DNA of 64,000 nucleotides from Lachnospiraceae bacterium (GTDB lineage Bacteria; Bacillota; Clostridia; Lachnospirales; Lachnospiraceae): NCBI GenBank assembly GCA_017480195.1, contig JAFVBE010000031.1, positions 1-64,000 on the forward strand. Reading direction: 5' to 3'. The position numbers and the translations under genes were made by a program. Within the stretch, counting starts at the first letter, position 1. The number at the start of each line of letters is the position of its first letter. The notes under the pieces are model-generated. The model was not told the DNA's origin. It saw only the letters and a program-made list of their open reading frames with translations, and did no database searches. Below, in pieces: positions 53,695 to 61,845 of this stretch.

Positions 53695-55344
53695 CTATAA
53701 TTTAATATTCGCTGTAAAAAGAGCCTCTTCATAAGATATCTCTAACTTATACCCATGCAGCTCTATTATATTCTTGACTATGGCAAGTCCCATTCCTGTT
53801 CCCTTGCTGTTGCTCCTGCTGTTATCACCCTTCACAAATGGCTTACATAACTCATCAGCAGCTACAGCTATTTCCTCCGTGCATTTATTAGATACCGCAA
53901 TATGCTTTTTATCTAATTCTATCTTAACCTCCGTGTCCTCTGATGCGTATTTAATCACATTTGAGATAAGGTTATCCATAGCCTGCGACATCAGCTTGCC
54001 ATCACATTCTAATGTAAGCTCTCCAGTTATATTAAACTCAAGCTTTCTTTGGGATATATTATATTCGTAATTTGAAAGTATATCCTCTATCATCCTCCTT
54101 ATATCTGCATCTTCCTTGTCAAGATTAATGTTCTTATCTTCCACAGCTCCAAGCTTTAGCGTATTATTTATTATGTTGTTCATATATTCTACATTATTTA
54201 TTATCGTATCTGCATAATACTCACGCTTATCCGTATGAGCATTACTTTTAAGATTCTCCGCATATCCGGATATAGCCATAAGCGGAGTCTTAAGGTCGTG
54301 CGCCATTATATTGGTAAGGTTGGTGCGGTACTCCTCCATATTGTATCTGCTCACATACTTCACATACCTAAATCTTGCAATGATAAATGATATAACAATT
54401 CCAAGAGCTAATATTATAACGGCAGCGGCTATATATGTGCCAAGATAATAATACAGGACATTAAAGTTCTGTGCCGTCACAAGATACATAATATGGTCTG
54501 AATCAAGCTCAATACGATCTACACTTATATGCTTGCCGGAAAAACCGGACTGAGAAATGAGATAATCCCCTTCGTCTCCGTTTTTTACAATTTCCATTAT
54601 TTTCCCATATTCAGAAGAATTATGCAGATAATTCTTAGCTTTTTCACATGCTATATCCTTAGTTATTATAATAGGTCCCAATATCTGATTATCTTCATTA
54701 TTTTCAACATAGTCATAGTCCGACAGGTCAATGTCGATATAATCCGTATAATCAACAGTGTTAATTATAGTATCAGTTTCAAAGTCAAGCACCATCCTGA
54801 CATCATTCTCTACGGCTTTTCTGCCATATATGATTGTCTTAGGTATGAAGCTGTTGCCCTTTATATACATATCCTCCATTATGTATGAAATGGTCTCAAA
54901 CTCAGCTGTATCATCTTCTATAAGCTCATTCAGACTGTCCATATCGCAAAAATAATAATCGGCAAATTCATCAGATGAATTTTCATACTCTAATACTATT
55001 GCATATCCGCCGGGCGAGCTTTCGGCTATGCACTCACCCTCATAATATATCTCTCCGTACAGACTTAAGTATCTGCTCAGATACCATTTGTATGCGCTGA
55101 TAAGCTTCTCCATATCAGCCTCATCCTCGAATGTGTAACCCTTTTCCAGCATATTCCTATATTGATTTTTCATATTATTTTCGATTTCATTTGCGAAAAC
55201 AAGAGTCTCTGATTTCATCTCCGTATTAGGAAGAAGAATAAATATAAATGAACATATAAGAATTATAACAGAACATATAGCCAAAGAGATTATTAATCCC
55301 TTCAGCCAGAATTTAATAAATGTTTTTTTGACATCCTTATTCAA
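53695..55344 (-). CDS. Sensor histidine kinase with large extracellular domain
   Basis: A 549-residue kinase. Membrane helices at about 15-37 and 312-335 enclose an extracellular sensor of roughly 270 residues rich in Y, D and E, quite unlike the short sensor of the other kinase in this window. The H box is IMAHDLKTPLMAISGYAENL (His near 352), N box DNLISNVIKYA, G2 SKGTGMGLAIVKNI. No HAMP domain is evident. Overlaps its regulator by 8 nt. It probably senses an envelope signal and controls the MacB-type exporter. Confidence 0.93.
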   Translation of the reverse strand: MNKDVKKTFIKFWLKGLIISLAICSVIILICSFIFILLPNTEMKSETLVFANEIENNMKNQYRNMLEKGYTFEDEADMEKLISAYKWYLSRYLSLYGEIYYEGECIAESSPGGYAIVLEYENSSDEFADYYFCDMDSLNELIEDDTAEFETISYIMEDMYIKGNSFIPKTIIYGRKAVENDVRMVLDFETDTIINTVDYTDYIDIDLSDYDYVENNEDNQILGPIIITKDIACEKAKNYLHNSSEYGKIMEIVKNGDEGDYLISQSGFSGKHISVDRIELDSDHIMYLVTAQNFNVLYYYLGTYIAAAVIILALGIVISFIIARFRYVKYVSRYNMEEYRTNLTNIMAHDLKTPLMAISGYAENLKSNAHTDKREYYADTIINNVEYMNNIINNTLKLGAVEDKNINLDKEDADIRRMIEDILSNYEYNISQRKLEFNITGELTLECDGKLMSQAMDNLISNVIKYASEDTEVKIELDKKHIAVSNKCTEEIAVAADELCKPFVKGDNSRSNSKGTGMGLAIVKNIIELHGYKLEISYEEALFTANIKL

Positions 55345-56014
55345 CGATTTTATATCCCTTCGTAATAACTGTCTTTATCTGCCTGCCCGCGTCACCCAGA
55401 GCATTTCTTAATTTCTTGATATGATTATCAACCACGCGGTCATTACCCTCAAAATCATATCCCCAGATTTTATTAAGCAGCATCTCACGCTCAATCACCA
55501 TATCCTTATTTTCCACGAGATAAAGTAACAGCGAGTATTGCTTTGGTGGCAGCTCAATCTCCTTATCATTCACACTTACTACGAATCTTACAGGGTCTAT
55601 AACTATATCTCCGCAGATAAGCTTTTCCCTGCCGAGAAGTCCCTTCGAGCGTTTAAGCAAAGCATTAACCTTCGCATAGCTTTCCGCAAGTGAAAAGGGC
55701 TTAACTATATAATCATCGCAGCCCATATTATATCCGTATAATATATCCTCTTCTCTGCCTCTGGCGGTTATGAATATAATAGGCACTATGCTCTTTTTTC
55801 TGATTTCCCTGCAAAGCGTGAAGCCGTCCATCTTAGGCAGCATTATATCAAGCATAACAAGGTCATAATCCGACTCGTATATCATATCACAGCCTTCTTC
55901 TCCGTCTGCCGCAGTGTCTATTTCTATATCATTTTCCGTTCTTCCCGTGAAATAATCACATACTACCTCACGTATCTGTGAATCATCCTCGACAAGTAAT
56001 AGCTTATACTTCAT
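55337..56014 (-). CDS. OmpR-family response regulator
   Basis: A 225-residue regulator of normal length: receiver with LLVEDD, phospho-acceptor Asp in LVMLDIMLPKMDGF, Lys in YIVKPF; winged-helix output with VVDNHIKKLRNALG and ITKGYKIVE. It is encoded first in the operon with its kinase. Its own promoter and that of the exporter operon share a 21-bp tandem site, which argues for autoregulation and direct control of the exporter. Confidence 0.94.
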   Translation of the reverse strand: MKYKLLLVEDDSQIREVVCDYFTGRTENDIEIDTAADGEEGCDMIYESDYDLVMLDIMLPKMDGFTLCREIRKKSIVPIIFITARGREEDILYGYNMGCDDYIVKPFSLAESYAKVNALLKRSKGLLGREKLICGDIVIDPVRFVVSVNDKEIELPPKQYSLLLYLVENKDMVIEREMLLNKIWGYDFEGNDRVVDNHIKKLRNALGDAGRQIKTVITKGYKIVE

Positions 56015-56049
56015 ATCATTTCTCCGTATGGTATCAGGCTGCTTTTATC

Positions 56050-56083
56050 ATTATATATCAAAGATGTATCCTTTATATATCCA
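56050..56083 (-). promoter_or_regulatory. Promoter and GGATA tandem site of the two-component operon
   Basis: The 21-bp site at 56063-56083 matches the exporter-operon site in all but two positions or fewer; TATAAT at 56050-56055 again begins 7 nt beyond it. This supports positive autoregulation. Confidence 0.8.
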
Positions 56084-56089
56084 TCTCAT

Positions 56090-56797
56090 TTATTCAATTT
56101 CAAAAAGCACAACTGCTCTGTCCTCTCCATCTTCCTTACCTGTGAATTTAATTATATATTCATTGTCTGTATGATTTATATAGACCTGAAGCTCGTCCTT
56201 ATATTTGCACTGTTTCTTATAATCAACACGGATTCTCTTGACTTTCCCCTCCGGTATATATTCATACGCATTTATGATATACCTTCCATTACTCATATGA
56301 TTGTTAAAGTCAAGGTCTTCCTTTCTTACCCATATATCCTCAACATAGTCAAAGTTCTCCGGAAGCTTTATCTTGCGGCTTACCTTTTCCATAGGATATT
56401 TCTCACCTATCACATAGCCTTCTACATCCTCATCCGTTATCTTGGCAGGTCGCTGACTTTCTACATCCATATATCCCCAGTGCGAGTCGGCACATACTAT
56501 ATCATTTCCATCCGTATCGGTAATAATTACATTTCTTTCTCCGGTAACTACCGAAAAGCCGTAAGCCCATGTTTTTACGGTTATCTCCTCCGAAAGTTTA
56601 GGAAGTCTTTTGACCTCGATATTCCAGCTTACCGTAAACCATGCCCTGTTATGGCTTTTTAGGAACGCTGAACCTCTGTCGATTTCCTCTGTCTGCTTAT
56701 TAATACAGTCCTGCATGGAATTAATCAACCCGCTCATATTCATATTAAGCTCTGCATCTACCTCTGAAAAAAGTACTTTTTTTGTAATTTCGCTCAT
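56090..56797 (-). CDS. Acyl-ACP thioesterase
   Basis: A 235-residue double hot-dog enzyme that releases fatty acids from acyl carrier protein (PF01643 family). The first half contains LNMNMSGLINSMQDCINKQTEEI and SHNRAWFTVSWNIEVKRLP; the second half has WVRKEDLDFNNHMSNGRYI, in which the catalytic Asn-His pair lies. The ATG at 56797 has GAGGG 7 nt upstream; the slightly longer frame to 56821 lacks one. A palindromic site and an XRE relic lie upstream. No fatty acid synthesis genes are near. Confidence 0.88.
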   Translation of the reverse strand: MSEITKKVLFSEVDAELNMNMSGLINSMQDCINKQTEEIDRGSAFLKSHNRAWFTVSWNIEVKRLPKLSEEITVKTWAYGFSVVTGERNVIITDTDGNDIVCADSHWGYMDVESQRPAKITDEDVEGYVIGEKYPMEKVSRKIKLPENFDYVEDIWVRKEDLDFNNHMSNGRYIINAYEYIPEGKVKRIRVDYKKQCKYKDELQVYINHTDNEYIIKFTGKEDGEDRAVVLFEIE

Positions 56798-56877
56798 TTT
56801 ATATCCCTCGTTTTCTGACATTCTGCTAATGATTTTAACACTTTAACCTAAAAAATAGAAGTCATTAAATAAAATAG

Positions 56878-56891
56878 TTGACATTTGTCAA
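56878..56891. promoter_or_regulatory. Palindromic operator candidate upstream of the thioesterase gene
   Basis: TTGACATTTGTCAA is a perfect 14-bp palindrome about 80 nt before the thioesterase start. It overlaps a minus-strand TTGACA -35 with TTTAAT 16 nt on. A wide inverted repeat (AAAAAATAGAAGT, 13 bp) surrounds it. Its form resembles MarR-type sites; the regulator is unknown. Confidence 0.45.
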
Positions 56892-56920
56892 TATTTTTAT
56901 TGATATAAACTTCTATTTTT

Positions 56921-57019
56921 TCATCCAAACAAAATGTCTGCTGCCTTTTCCAGCTCTCTTCGTTCCTGCGTAAATTCTCTTAGCTCCTTAATTGTCGTAC
57001 CTGTAATATATTGGTTCAT
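56921..57019 (-). pseudogene. Relic of an XRE-family regulator gene (32 codons)
   Basis: An ATG with a perfect GGGAGG site 8 nt upstream opens a 32-codon frame beginning MNQYITGTTIKELRE, the usual start of Lachnospiraceae helix-turn-helix XRE regulators (normally continued by a TQ-x-x-LA helix). Here only TQ remains, followed by an unrelated-looking end (LEKAADILFG) and stop. I read it as an internally deleted regulator. Its good promoter and ribosome binding site mean it may still be transcribed. Confidence 0.5.
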
Positions 57020-57112
57020 CTTGAATTCCTCCCGTTTTATTATGAGTCTATGCGAGCCAACGCAGCTTTTACCTCATAAAATCCGTTGCCCTTGCCTCGC
57101 AGGTTCTCATAA

Positions 57113-57142
57113 AATATAATACAGTTGCAGCAGCCCTACAAC
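57113..57142 (-). promoter_or_regulatory. Promoter with MerR-like dyad in the spacer
   Basis: Minus-strand TTGTAG (57136-57141), 17-nt spacer, TATATT (57113-57118). A dyad GTTGYAG-N5-CTRCAAC (57124-57142) covers the -35 box and spacer, where MerR-type activators bind. A GyrI-like domain gene is close, but no MerR gene is in the window. Confidence 0.4.
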
Positions 57143-57157
57143 CTACGGAAAGTAGAG

Positions 57158-57902
57158 TCATCCATTCACCAACTTAAGAAACTTCTTGTCATTCATCTGC
57201 TCATTTGTTACATACTCGCCATCACAAAACAGTGCATATGTTGTAATCGGAGTCGGTGCATTTTGAGCGTTCTCCCTACAATCAATCTTTACCGCATTGA
57301 ATGCAATTCCATTCTTCTTTGCCGTTTCCTCCAATACCGGAACATACTTCGCATTAAACGGACACTGGTTTGTATAGTAAAGAACATAGCCGTTCTCATC
57401 TATATGAGGATGCTTTGCGCATTCCTTAAACGACGGCATCTCCGCTTCTTTTTCAAATGGCAGATACCATAACTGTATTCCGTTATCAGCTTCATCACAC
57501 ACCGTAAATCCTTTGTATTTTAAAAACTTTGAATCAGCCAAAAACGGCTTTTTTCGCTGCTGCAAGAATGCAAAGTCCTTTCTTTTCCTTCTCCTTGCTG
57601 TCCTTAATGCATTCGGAAAGCAAATCATTTGAATATCCATGTCCCTTAAAGGAACCGGACACCCACAGACAATCTATATACATATATCCCGGAGCATTTA
57701 TAGGAATCCATGCATTCTCCGCAGGAATATACTCAATAAAACACTTTCCTCGCTCCACACTTTTAAGAAATACAAGTCCCTCATCAAATCTGTCAGCAAG
57801 CCACGCCTTCTTTGATGACACCTGTACATCTTTATTATTGGAAAAAGCACAGCAAATATGCTCATTTTCCAGATTTTCCTTCGTAACTCTGATATATTCC
57901 AT
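57158..57902 (-). pseudogene. Frameshifted GNAT-YoaP acetyltransferase gene
   Basis: Two overlapping frames join into one known architecture. The first (57534-57902) encodes a GNAT domain (MEYIRVTKENLENEHICCAF, YIDCLWVSGSFKGHGYSNDLL) and stops soon after a run of six A. The second (continuing to 57158) encodes the YoaP C-terminal domain (KKPFLADSKFLKYKGF, YYTNQCPFNAKYVPVLEE). Removing one A from the run near 57550 restores a single frame of about 247 residues. Either a recent single-base insertion or a sequencing error; a homopolymer makes both plausible. Confidence 0.8.
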
Positions 57903-57906
57903 ACAT

Positions 57907-58539
57907 TTAACCCTTTCTGATTGGATGTCTTATCACTGTCTTAAGCTTTTCCGGTGCAACCTTACGTGCATCACTGAGATATATTTCATGATGTAATCTC
58001 TTATCTGTAATATCAAGTACATATCCCTGTTCTTCCATATAGCGATGCATTATTTCCACTGTAGCAGGCTCATCATCATACGAGCCGATATGCATGCACT
58101 GTACACACAAGCCTTCATCATAGGTGAAGAACTCAACCTTTGAAAAATCCTGTTTCTTCTTAGCCGTAGCTTCCCGAACAGCCCAGTCAAAATCTTCTTT
58201 CGTTACAAAGTCAGGCAGGCGGATAACGGAAATCCACTGAAAATCTTCCTTATGCGAATAATCAACTCCGTTTACACCGTTTTGCCACCAGAATCCTTCC
58301 AATGGAGGCACAACATAATCAAAATATCCATCTATCTGATGATTGCCCTTTTTACTCATCTTGATTGTAAACGCAATTCCATACAGCAGACCTATTGCAG
58401 CCTTATATTCTCCATCTTCTTTATTTGGATCACCGCTGCCCCGTACCGCGATATAATTCATCTTCGGAACTGTCACAATAGAAGGTGTTCCCTTTGGCAT
58501 ATAGAACTCTTTATACTCTTTCTTATAATCAAATGCCAT
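57907..58539 (-). CDS. GyrI-like small-molecule-binding domain protein (copy 2)
   Basis: A 210-residue paralogue of the protein at 46653-47288: same start (MAFDYKKEYKEFYMPKGTP), same core (PPLEGFWWQNG, QCMHIGSYDDEPATVEIMHRYMEEQGY) and same end (VIRHPIRKG). It sits in a small operon with a WYL regulator, a VOC protein and the GNAT-YoaP gene, a set often found in resistance or stress loci. It probably binds small aromatic or cationic compounds. Confidence 0.88.
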   Translation of the reverse strand: MAFDYKKEYKEFYMPKGTPSIVTVPKMNYIAVRGSGDPNKEDGEYKAAIGLLYGIAFTIKMSKKGNHQIDGYFDYVVPPLEGFWWQNGVNGVDYSHKEDFQWISVIRLPDFVTKEDFDWAVREATAKKKQDFSKVEFFTYDEGLCVQCMHIGSYDDEPATVEIMHRYMEEQGYVLDITDKRLHHEIYLSDARKVAPEKLKTVIRHPIRKG

Positions 58540-58597
58540 AACCTTTTCTCCTCTTTCTTCCTTTCATTAGAAATCCGACACAAATTAAACTATATGC

Positions 58598-59014
58598 TTA
58601 TTGCACATAATCTTTTTCTTCGTAGGGTTTATTCCACGAACCGATTTCAATCAGATTTCCCTCCGGATCTGCGATATAGCAGGTTCTCTGCCCCCATGGT
58701 TCAAGTTCCGGTTCAAGCACAGATGTTGCGCCATTTTCCACCGCTTTCTTGTATGCTTCATCAACCTCATCAAATGTATCGACATACAATGCCATTTCAA
58801 AATGACCGTTCAGCCCTTTGATATACTCATATTTCCTGCTTGTCATCTTCTCAAAATCTTTTCTACCATACAATAGAAACAGCGTTCCGTCTTTCACAAG
58901 ATAAACATTTGATGTACCCTCTTCTTCCTTAATCTCAAAACCGAGAACATCCCTGTAAAAACGGATCATCTTTGCCATATCATCAACAAATAATCCAAAG
59001 CCATCTAATCTCAT
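58598..59014 (-). CDS. VOC/glyoxalase-fold protein
   Basis: A 138-residue protein of the vicinal oxygen chelate superfamily. Two beta-alpha-beta-beta-beta units: RLDGFGLFVDDMAKMIRFYRDVLGFEI and HFEMALYVDTFDEVDEAYKKAVENGAT ... CYIADPEGNLIEIGSW. The final Glu is a usual metal ligand, but the usual first His is replaced, so it may be a binding (bleomycin-resistance-type) rather than catalytic member. Second gene of the WYL operon, 4 nt behind the regulator. Confidence 0.88.
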   Translation of the reverse strand: MRLDGFGLFVDDMAKMIRFYRDVLGFEIKEEEGTSNVYLVKDGTLFLLYGRKDFEKMTSRKYEYIKGLNGHFEMALYVDTFDEVDEAYKKAVENGATSVLEPELEPWGQRTCYIADPEGNLIEIGSWNKPYEEKDYVQ

Positions 59015-59018
59015 AGTG

Positions 59019-59930
59019 CTAATCCTCCATATAAATCTTTAAAGTTTCCTCCGCATTCCTGCGGATAATGTTCCGAGCTTCTACCGGCTCCAACACCTCT
59101 ACCTTTGCCCCAAATGTCATGAGCCATGTTACAAGATTATCCATATCCGTATAGTCCGCCGTAAAGAGCAGCCTTCCATCCTCTGATTCCGTAAAGCAAT
59201 TTGGTCCGAACTCTTCAACCAGCCGCCATTTCATATCCGGTGCAAAAAGAGCCTTCACATTTATGCCTCCCGGAAATATCTTCTCATTCGACAGTTCCGG
59301 CATTGGTACCTTACGGCAAGTAAATTCCCTATCCGTCTCAACCAACATGTCCATACGATTCAGCTTGAACAGCCTGTAATCCTCACGTGTTAAACACCAG
59401 CTCCATATATACCAGCTTGACCACCTAAAAACCAGATAATACGGTTCTATCGTTCTGCTGCTTTCACCCGATGGTGCATAATACTTAAACTCCACAAGAT
59501 GCCTATTTTCTATGGCATTCTGGATTACTTCAATCTTTGGAGCAAGAGAGCCCTTATACCAGGAAGACAAATCAATCAGCATGGAGTCCCTGCCACTTAA
59601 AAACTCTGATGATCCGGTCCGGATCTTCTCCATCAGTTGACCGTAGTATCTGCTTCCGCTCACACTGTCGAGACTCCGCAGTCCCGCGAGAATCATCTGC
59701 ATATCTTTGGAAGTCAGGATTGTCCTGTCCATCCGGTATCCGTCCATAATGCTGATGCCACCGCCATACCCCTGTGATGTCTGTATCGGTATGCCTGCCT
59801 TACAAAGAGCCTCAATATCCCTGTTTATTGTCCTTCTGGACACTTCAAAATGCTCAGCCAGTTCAGGAGCCGTTGTCATCTCTTTCTGCAGCAGTATAGA
59901 TAATATACCGATTAACCTATCTATCTTCAT
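59019..59930 (-). CDS. YafY-family HTH/WYL transcriptional regulator
   Basis: A 303-residue regulator: N-terminal HTH_11 winged helix (MTTAPELAEHFEVSRRTINRDIEALCKAGIPI), WYL domain at about 140-215 (SWYIWSWCLTREDYRLFKLNRM) and a C-terminal WCX extension. WYL domains bind nucleic acid or nucleotide-like ligands. First gene of an operon with VOC, GyrI-like and GNAT-YoaP genes; a dyad in its promoter suggests autoregulation. Confidence 0.92.
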   Translation of the reverse strand: MKIDRLIGILSILLQKEMTTAPELAEHFEVSRRTINRDIEALCKAGIPIQTSQGYGGGISIMDGYRMDRTILTSKDMQMILAGLRSLDSVSGSRYYGQLMEKIRTGSSEFLSGRDSMLIDLSSWYKGSLAPKIEVIQNAIENRHLVEFKYYAPSGESSRTIEPYYLVFRWSSWYIWSWCLTREDYRLFKLNRMDMLVETDREFTCRKVPMPELSNEKIFPGGINVKALFAPDMKWRLVEEFGPNCFTESEDGRLLFTADYTDMDNLVTWLMTFGAKVEVLEPVEARNIIRRNAEETLKIYMED

Positions 59931-59964
59931 TTAATCACCTTCTTTGCATATCCTACCAAACAAA

Positions 59965-59986
59965 ACAAGACAACAGTATGTCATGT
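59965..59986 (-). promoter_or_regulatory. Operator dyad before the WYL regulator gene
   Basis: ACAAGACA and TGTCATGT are inverted with a 6-bp spacer, centred about 45 nt before the start codon. One position in each arm differs. Likely site of the WYL regulator itself. Confidence 0.6.
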
Positions 59987-60002
59987 TAATGATAAAAAAT
60001 TT

Positions 60003-60031
60003 TCCTGTACAACAATTACCCGGGTACAGGA
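60003..60031 (-). terminator. Terminator after the truncated GNAT gene
   Basis: An 8-bp perfect stem (60003-60010 with 60024-60031) followed by AAATTTTTT on minus, 9 nt beyond the stop. Confidence 0.75.
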
Positions 60032-60039
60032 TAGATTTT

Positions 60040-60210
60040 TTATTTAATATGTTCCCAATCTTCTTTTGTCATCAGATTTTCCTCAATGCTCTGATGTGCA
60101 GGCCAACCTGCAATCGGACCGACATCAGGGTTACTTGCATATCTGTATAAATCCTCTGCGTCACTTTCTTCCCATCCATGCATAATCAATCTTTTGGTTT
60201 CTATCTTCAT
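60040..60210 (-). pseudogene. Truncated RimJ/RimL-type acetyltransferase gene (56 codons)
   Basis: Starts MKIETKRLIMHGWEESDAED and runs through LYRYASNPDVGPIAGWPAHQS, the usual N-terminal 40 residues of RimJ/RimL GNAT enzymes, then ends after MTKEDWEHIK. All acetyl-CoA binding parts are missing, so it is the remnant of a full gene cut to the first quarter. AGAGATGATGAT before the ATG gives a modest ribosome binding site. Confidence 0.65.
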
Positions 60211-60245
60211 ATCATCATCTCTTTTTTACTTATCTTTGCGTAACA

Positions 60246-60842
60246 TCATTCCTTCATTGCACTTCTTATCCTACTAAGCGACTCCGGTGCAATCCCAAGA
60301 TAAGTTGCTATGTGCTTTTGAGGAACATGTTCACTAAGTTCAGGGAACATTTTTTTGAAATGTACATACCTTTCGGTTGCATTTTCCACCAGAAAACCAT
60401 TTTCACGATATATTTTATACCTTAGCGCATTTTCCAACAAAGTAATCCAAGTATCCTTCAGCTTGTCATTTTCTCTAATCCTTTTCTTTACCTCTTTCAC
60501 ATTGAAAAACATAACCGTCGTCTCTTCGAGGGCTTCCCACATGCAGATTCTCTCTTCATAGCCAAAAAATCCTTCATCCATACACATAGTGCCGGCAACT
60601 GCAAAACCTCTGGTTACATCGTTGCCATCCTTATCAATATAATAGCTTCGGGCTATACCGGACAAAACGAGCCCCGCGACATTCGTGTCATCGCCCATTG
60701 ATGAAAGTATGTCTCCTTTTGTTACAACCCGTATGGTTGATAAAGAGATAATATCTCCCAATGCTTCTTCGTCGATAATAACATTATGCTTCTTTGCAAT
60801 CCTGTTTAACTCTTCAATCAGGTATTTTTTATCCATAATCAA
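60246..60842 (-). CDS. Crp/Fnr-family regulator, non-FNR subtype
   Basis: A 198-residue regulator with a cyclic-nucleotide-binding beta roll (LSTIRVVTKGDILSSMGD...GLVLSGIARSYYIDKDGNDVTRGFA) and a C-terminal helix-turn-helix (HVPQKHIATYLGIAPESLSRIRS). There are no FNR cysteines at the N-terminus and the cAMP-contact Arg-Ser pair is not evident, so the ligand is unknown. It directly follows the aldo/keto reductase gene (14 nt), a pairing that suggests control of that operon. Confidence 0.9.
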   Translation of the reverse strand: MIMDKKYLIEELNRIAKKHNVIIDEEALGDIISLSTIRVVTKGDILSSMGDDTNVAGLVLSGIARSYYIDKDGNDVTRGFAVAGTMCMDEGFFGYEERICMWEALEETTVMFFNVKEVKKRIRENDKLKDTWITLLENALRYKIYRENGFLVENATERYVHFKKMFPELSEHVPQKHIATYLGIAPESLSRIRSAMKE

Positions 60843-60856
60843 TCACCACTTTTTTG

Positions 60857-61780
60857 TTATTGCGGTTCCCATGAACCCTTTTGACGAATACCCGTCTCTT
60901 TTGCCAGATTTTCCAATTCTTTTATCTCTTCCGAATTAAGTTCAACATCCATAGCCTCTGCAAGCTTTTGGGCATGAGTTTCCTTTGTAAGACCTACAAT
61001 CGGGACTGCACCCTTTCCTATCGCCCAAAGGATTGGTATCTGTGACGGATCAATATTATATTTTGCAGCCATTTCCTTCATAGATGATAAAAGTCCGGCA
61101 ATCCTTTTAAACTTTCTTTTAGGAAATGCCAGATTTCTCATAGAAAAAAGCGGAAAATGATTCTTCGCACTGTATCTTCCCGAAAGAGCTCCCTGCTCAA
61201 GCACCATATATGCATAATATATTATTTTATTCTCATTGCAAAAGTCAATTATTTTCTGCTGATCATTTCTAAGCAGACTAAAATGATTTTGAACCGCACC
61301 TAAAGAAAGTCCATTCTTCTTAAGCCTTTCATCTGCCATTTTAATATGCTCTAACGAAACATTTGAAATTCCAAGCAATTTAATTCTTCCATCCTTTAAA
61401 AGCGGTACAGCTTCATCAATGTTCTTTTCCAAATTATTGGGAACATGAATCCAAAAAAGATCAACAGAGCTTATCCCAAGCCTTTCCGTGCTCTCCGTAA
61501 ATGATTTTACCAGACTGCCACTCGTATACTTCTTGTCAGGAAAAAACTTAGTAGAAATGAAGATATCCTCTTTTCCCTTTATAAGCGAACCGAGAAAGGT
61601 CTCACAGCTTCCCATTCCGTAAACTGCTGCCGTATCCCAGCTTTTAAATCCAAGATTATAAGCTTTTTCAAAGGTTTTGGTCAGAACATTCTTATCCTGT
61701 TTTTTTCCAAAAATCATAGATGAACCGTTTACTCCGTCTCCCCACGCCCATGTTCCTATTAAAATCTTATCCTTTTGCAT
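60857..61780 (-). CDS. Aldo/keto reductase
   Basis: A 307-residue NAD(P)H-dependent oxidoreductase of TIM-barrel fold. The catalytic tetrad can be seen: Asp in WDTAAVYG, Tyr in the same segment, Lys in FISTKFFPD and His in FWIHVPN. The C-terminal cofactor motif AVPIVGLTKETHAQKLAEAM is typical. Substrates are probably small carbonyls. Good AGGAGG site before the ATG. Confidence 0.93.
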   Translation of the reverse strand: MQKDKILIGTWAWGDGVNGSSMIFGKKQDKNVLTKTFEKAYNLGFKSWDTAAVYGMGSCETFLGSLIKGKEDIFISTKFFPDKKYTSGSLVKSFTESTERLGISSVDLFWIHVPNNLEKNIDEAVPLLKDGRIKLLGISNVSLEHIKMADERLKKNGLSLGAVQNHFSLLRNDQQKIIDFCNENKIIYYAYMVLEQGALSGRYSAKNHFPLFSMRNLAFPKRKFKRIAGLLSSMKEMAAKYNIDPSQIPILWAIGKGAVPIVGLTKETHAQKLAEAMDVELNSEEIKELENLAKETGIRQKGSWEPQ

Positions 61781-61845
61781 ATTTACATCCTCCTTTTTGA
61801 TACTGATAATATATCAAACAAATAATACATAAGCATTGACATATG

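Noticed and set aside
57072-57110. Mini-ORF of 13 codons (MRTCEARATDFMR) upstream of the XRE relic
   Set aside because: Its ATG lies at or before the predicted transcription start, so it is probably not translated.
57540-57560. Programmed frameshift in GNAT-YoaP
   Set aside because: The needed shift is +1 (or -2) after GCG AAA AAA, not the -1 that an A run would give, and no stimulatory structure is evident.
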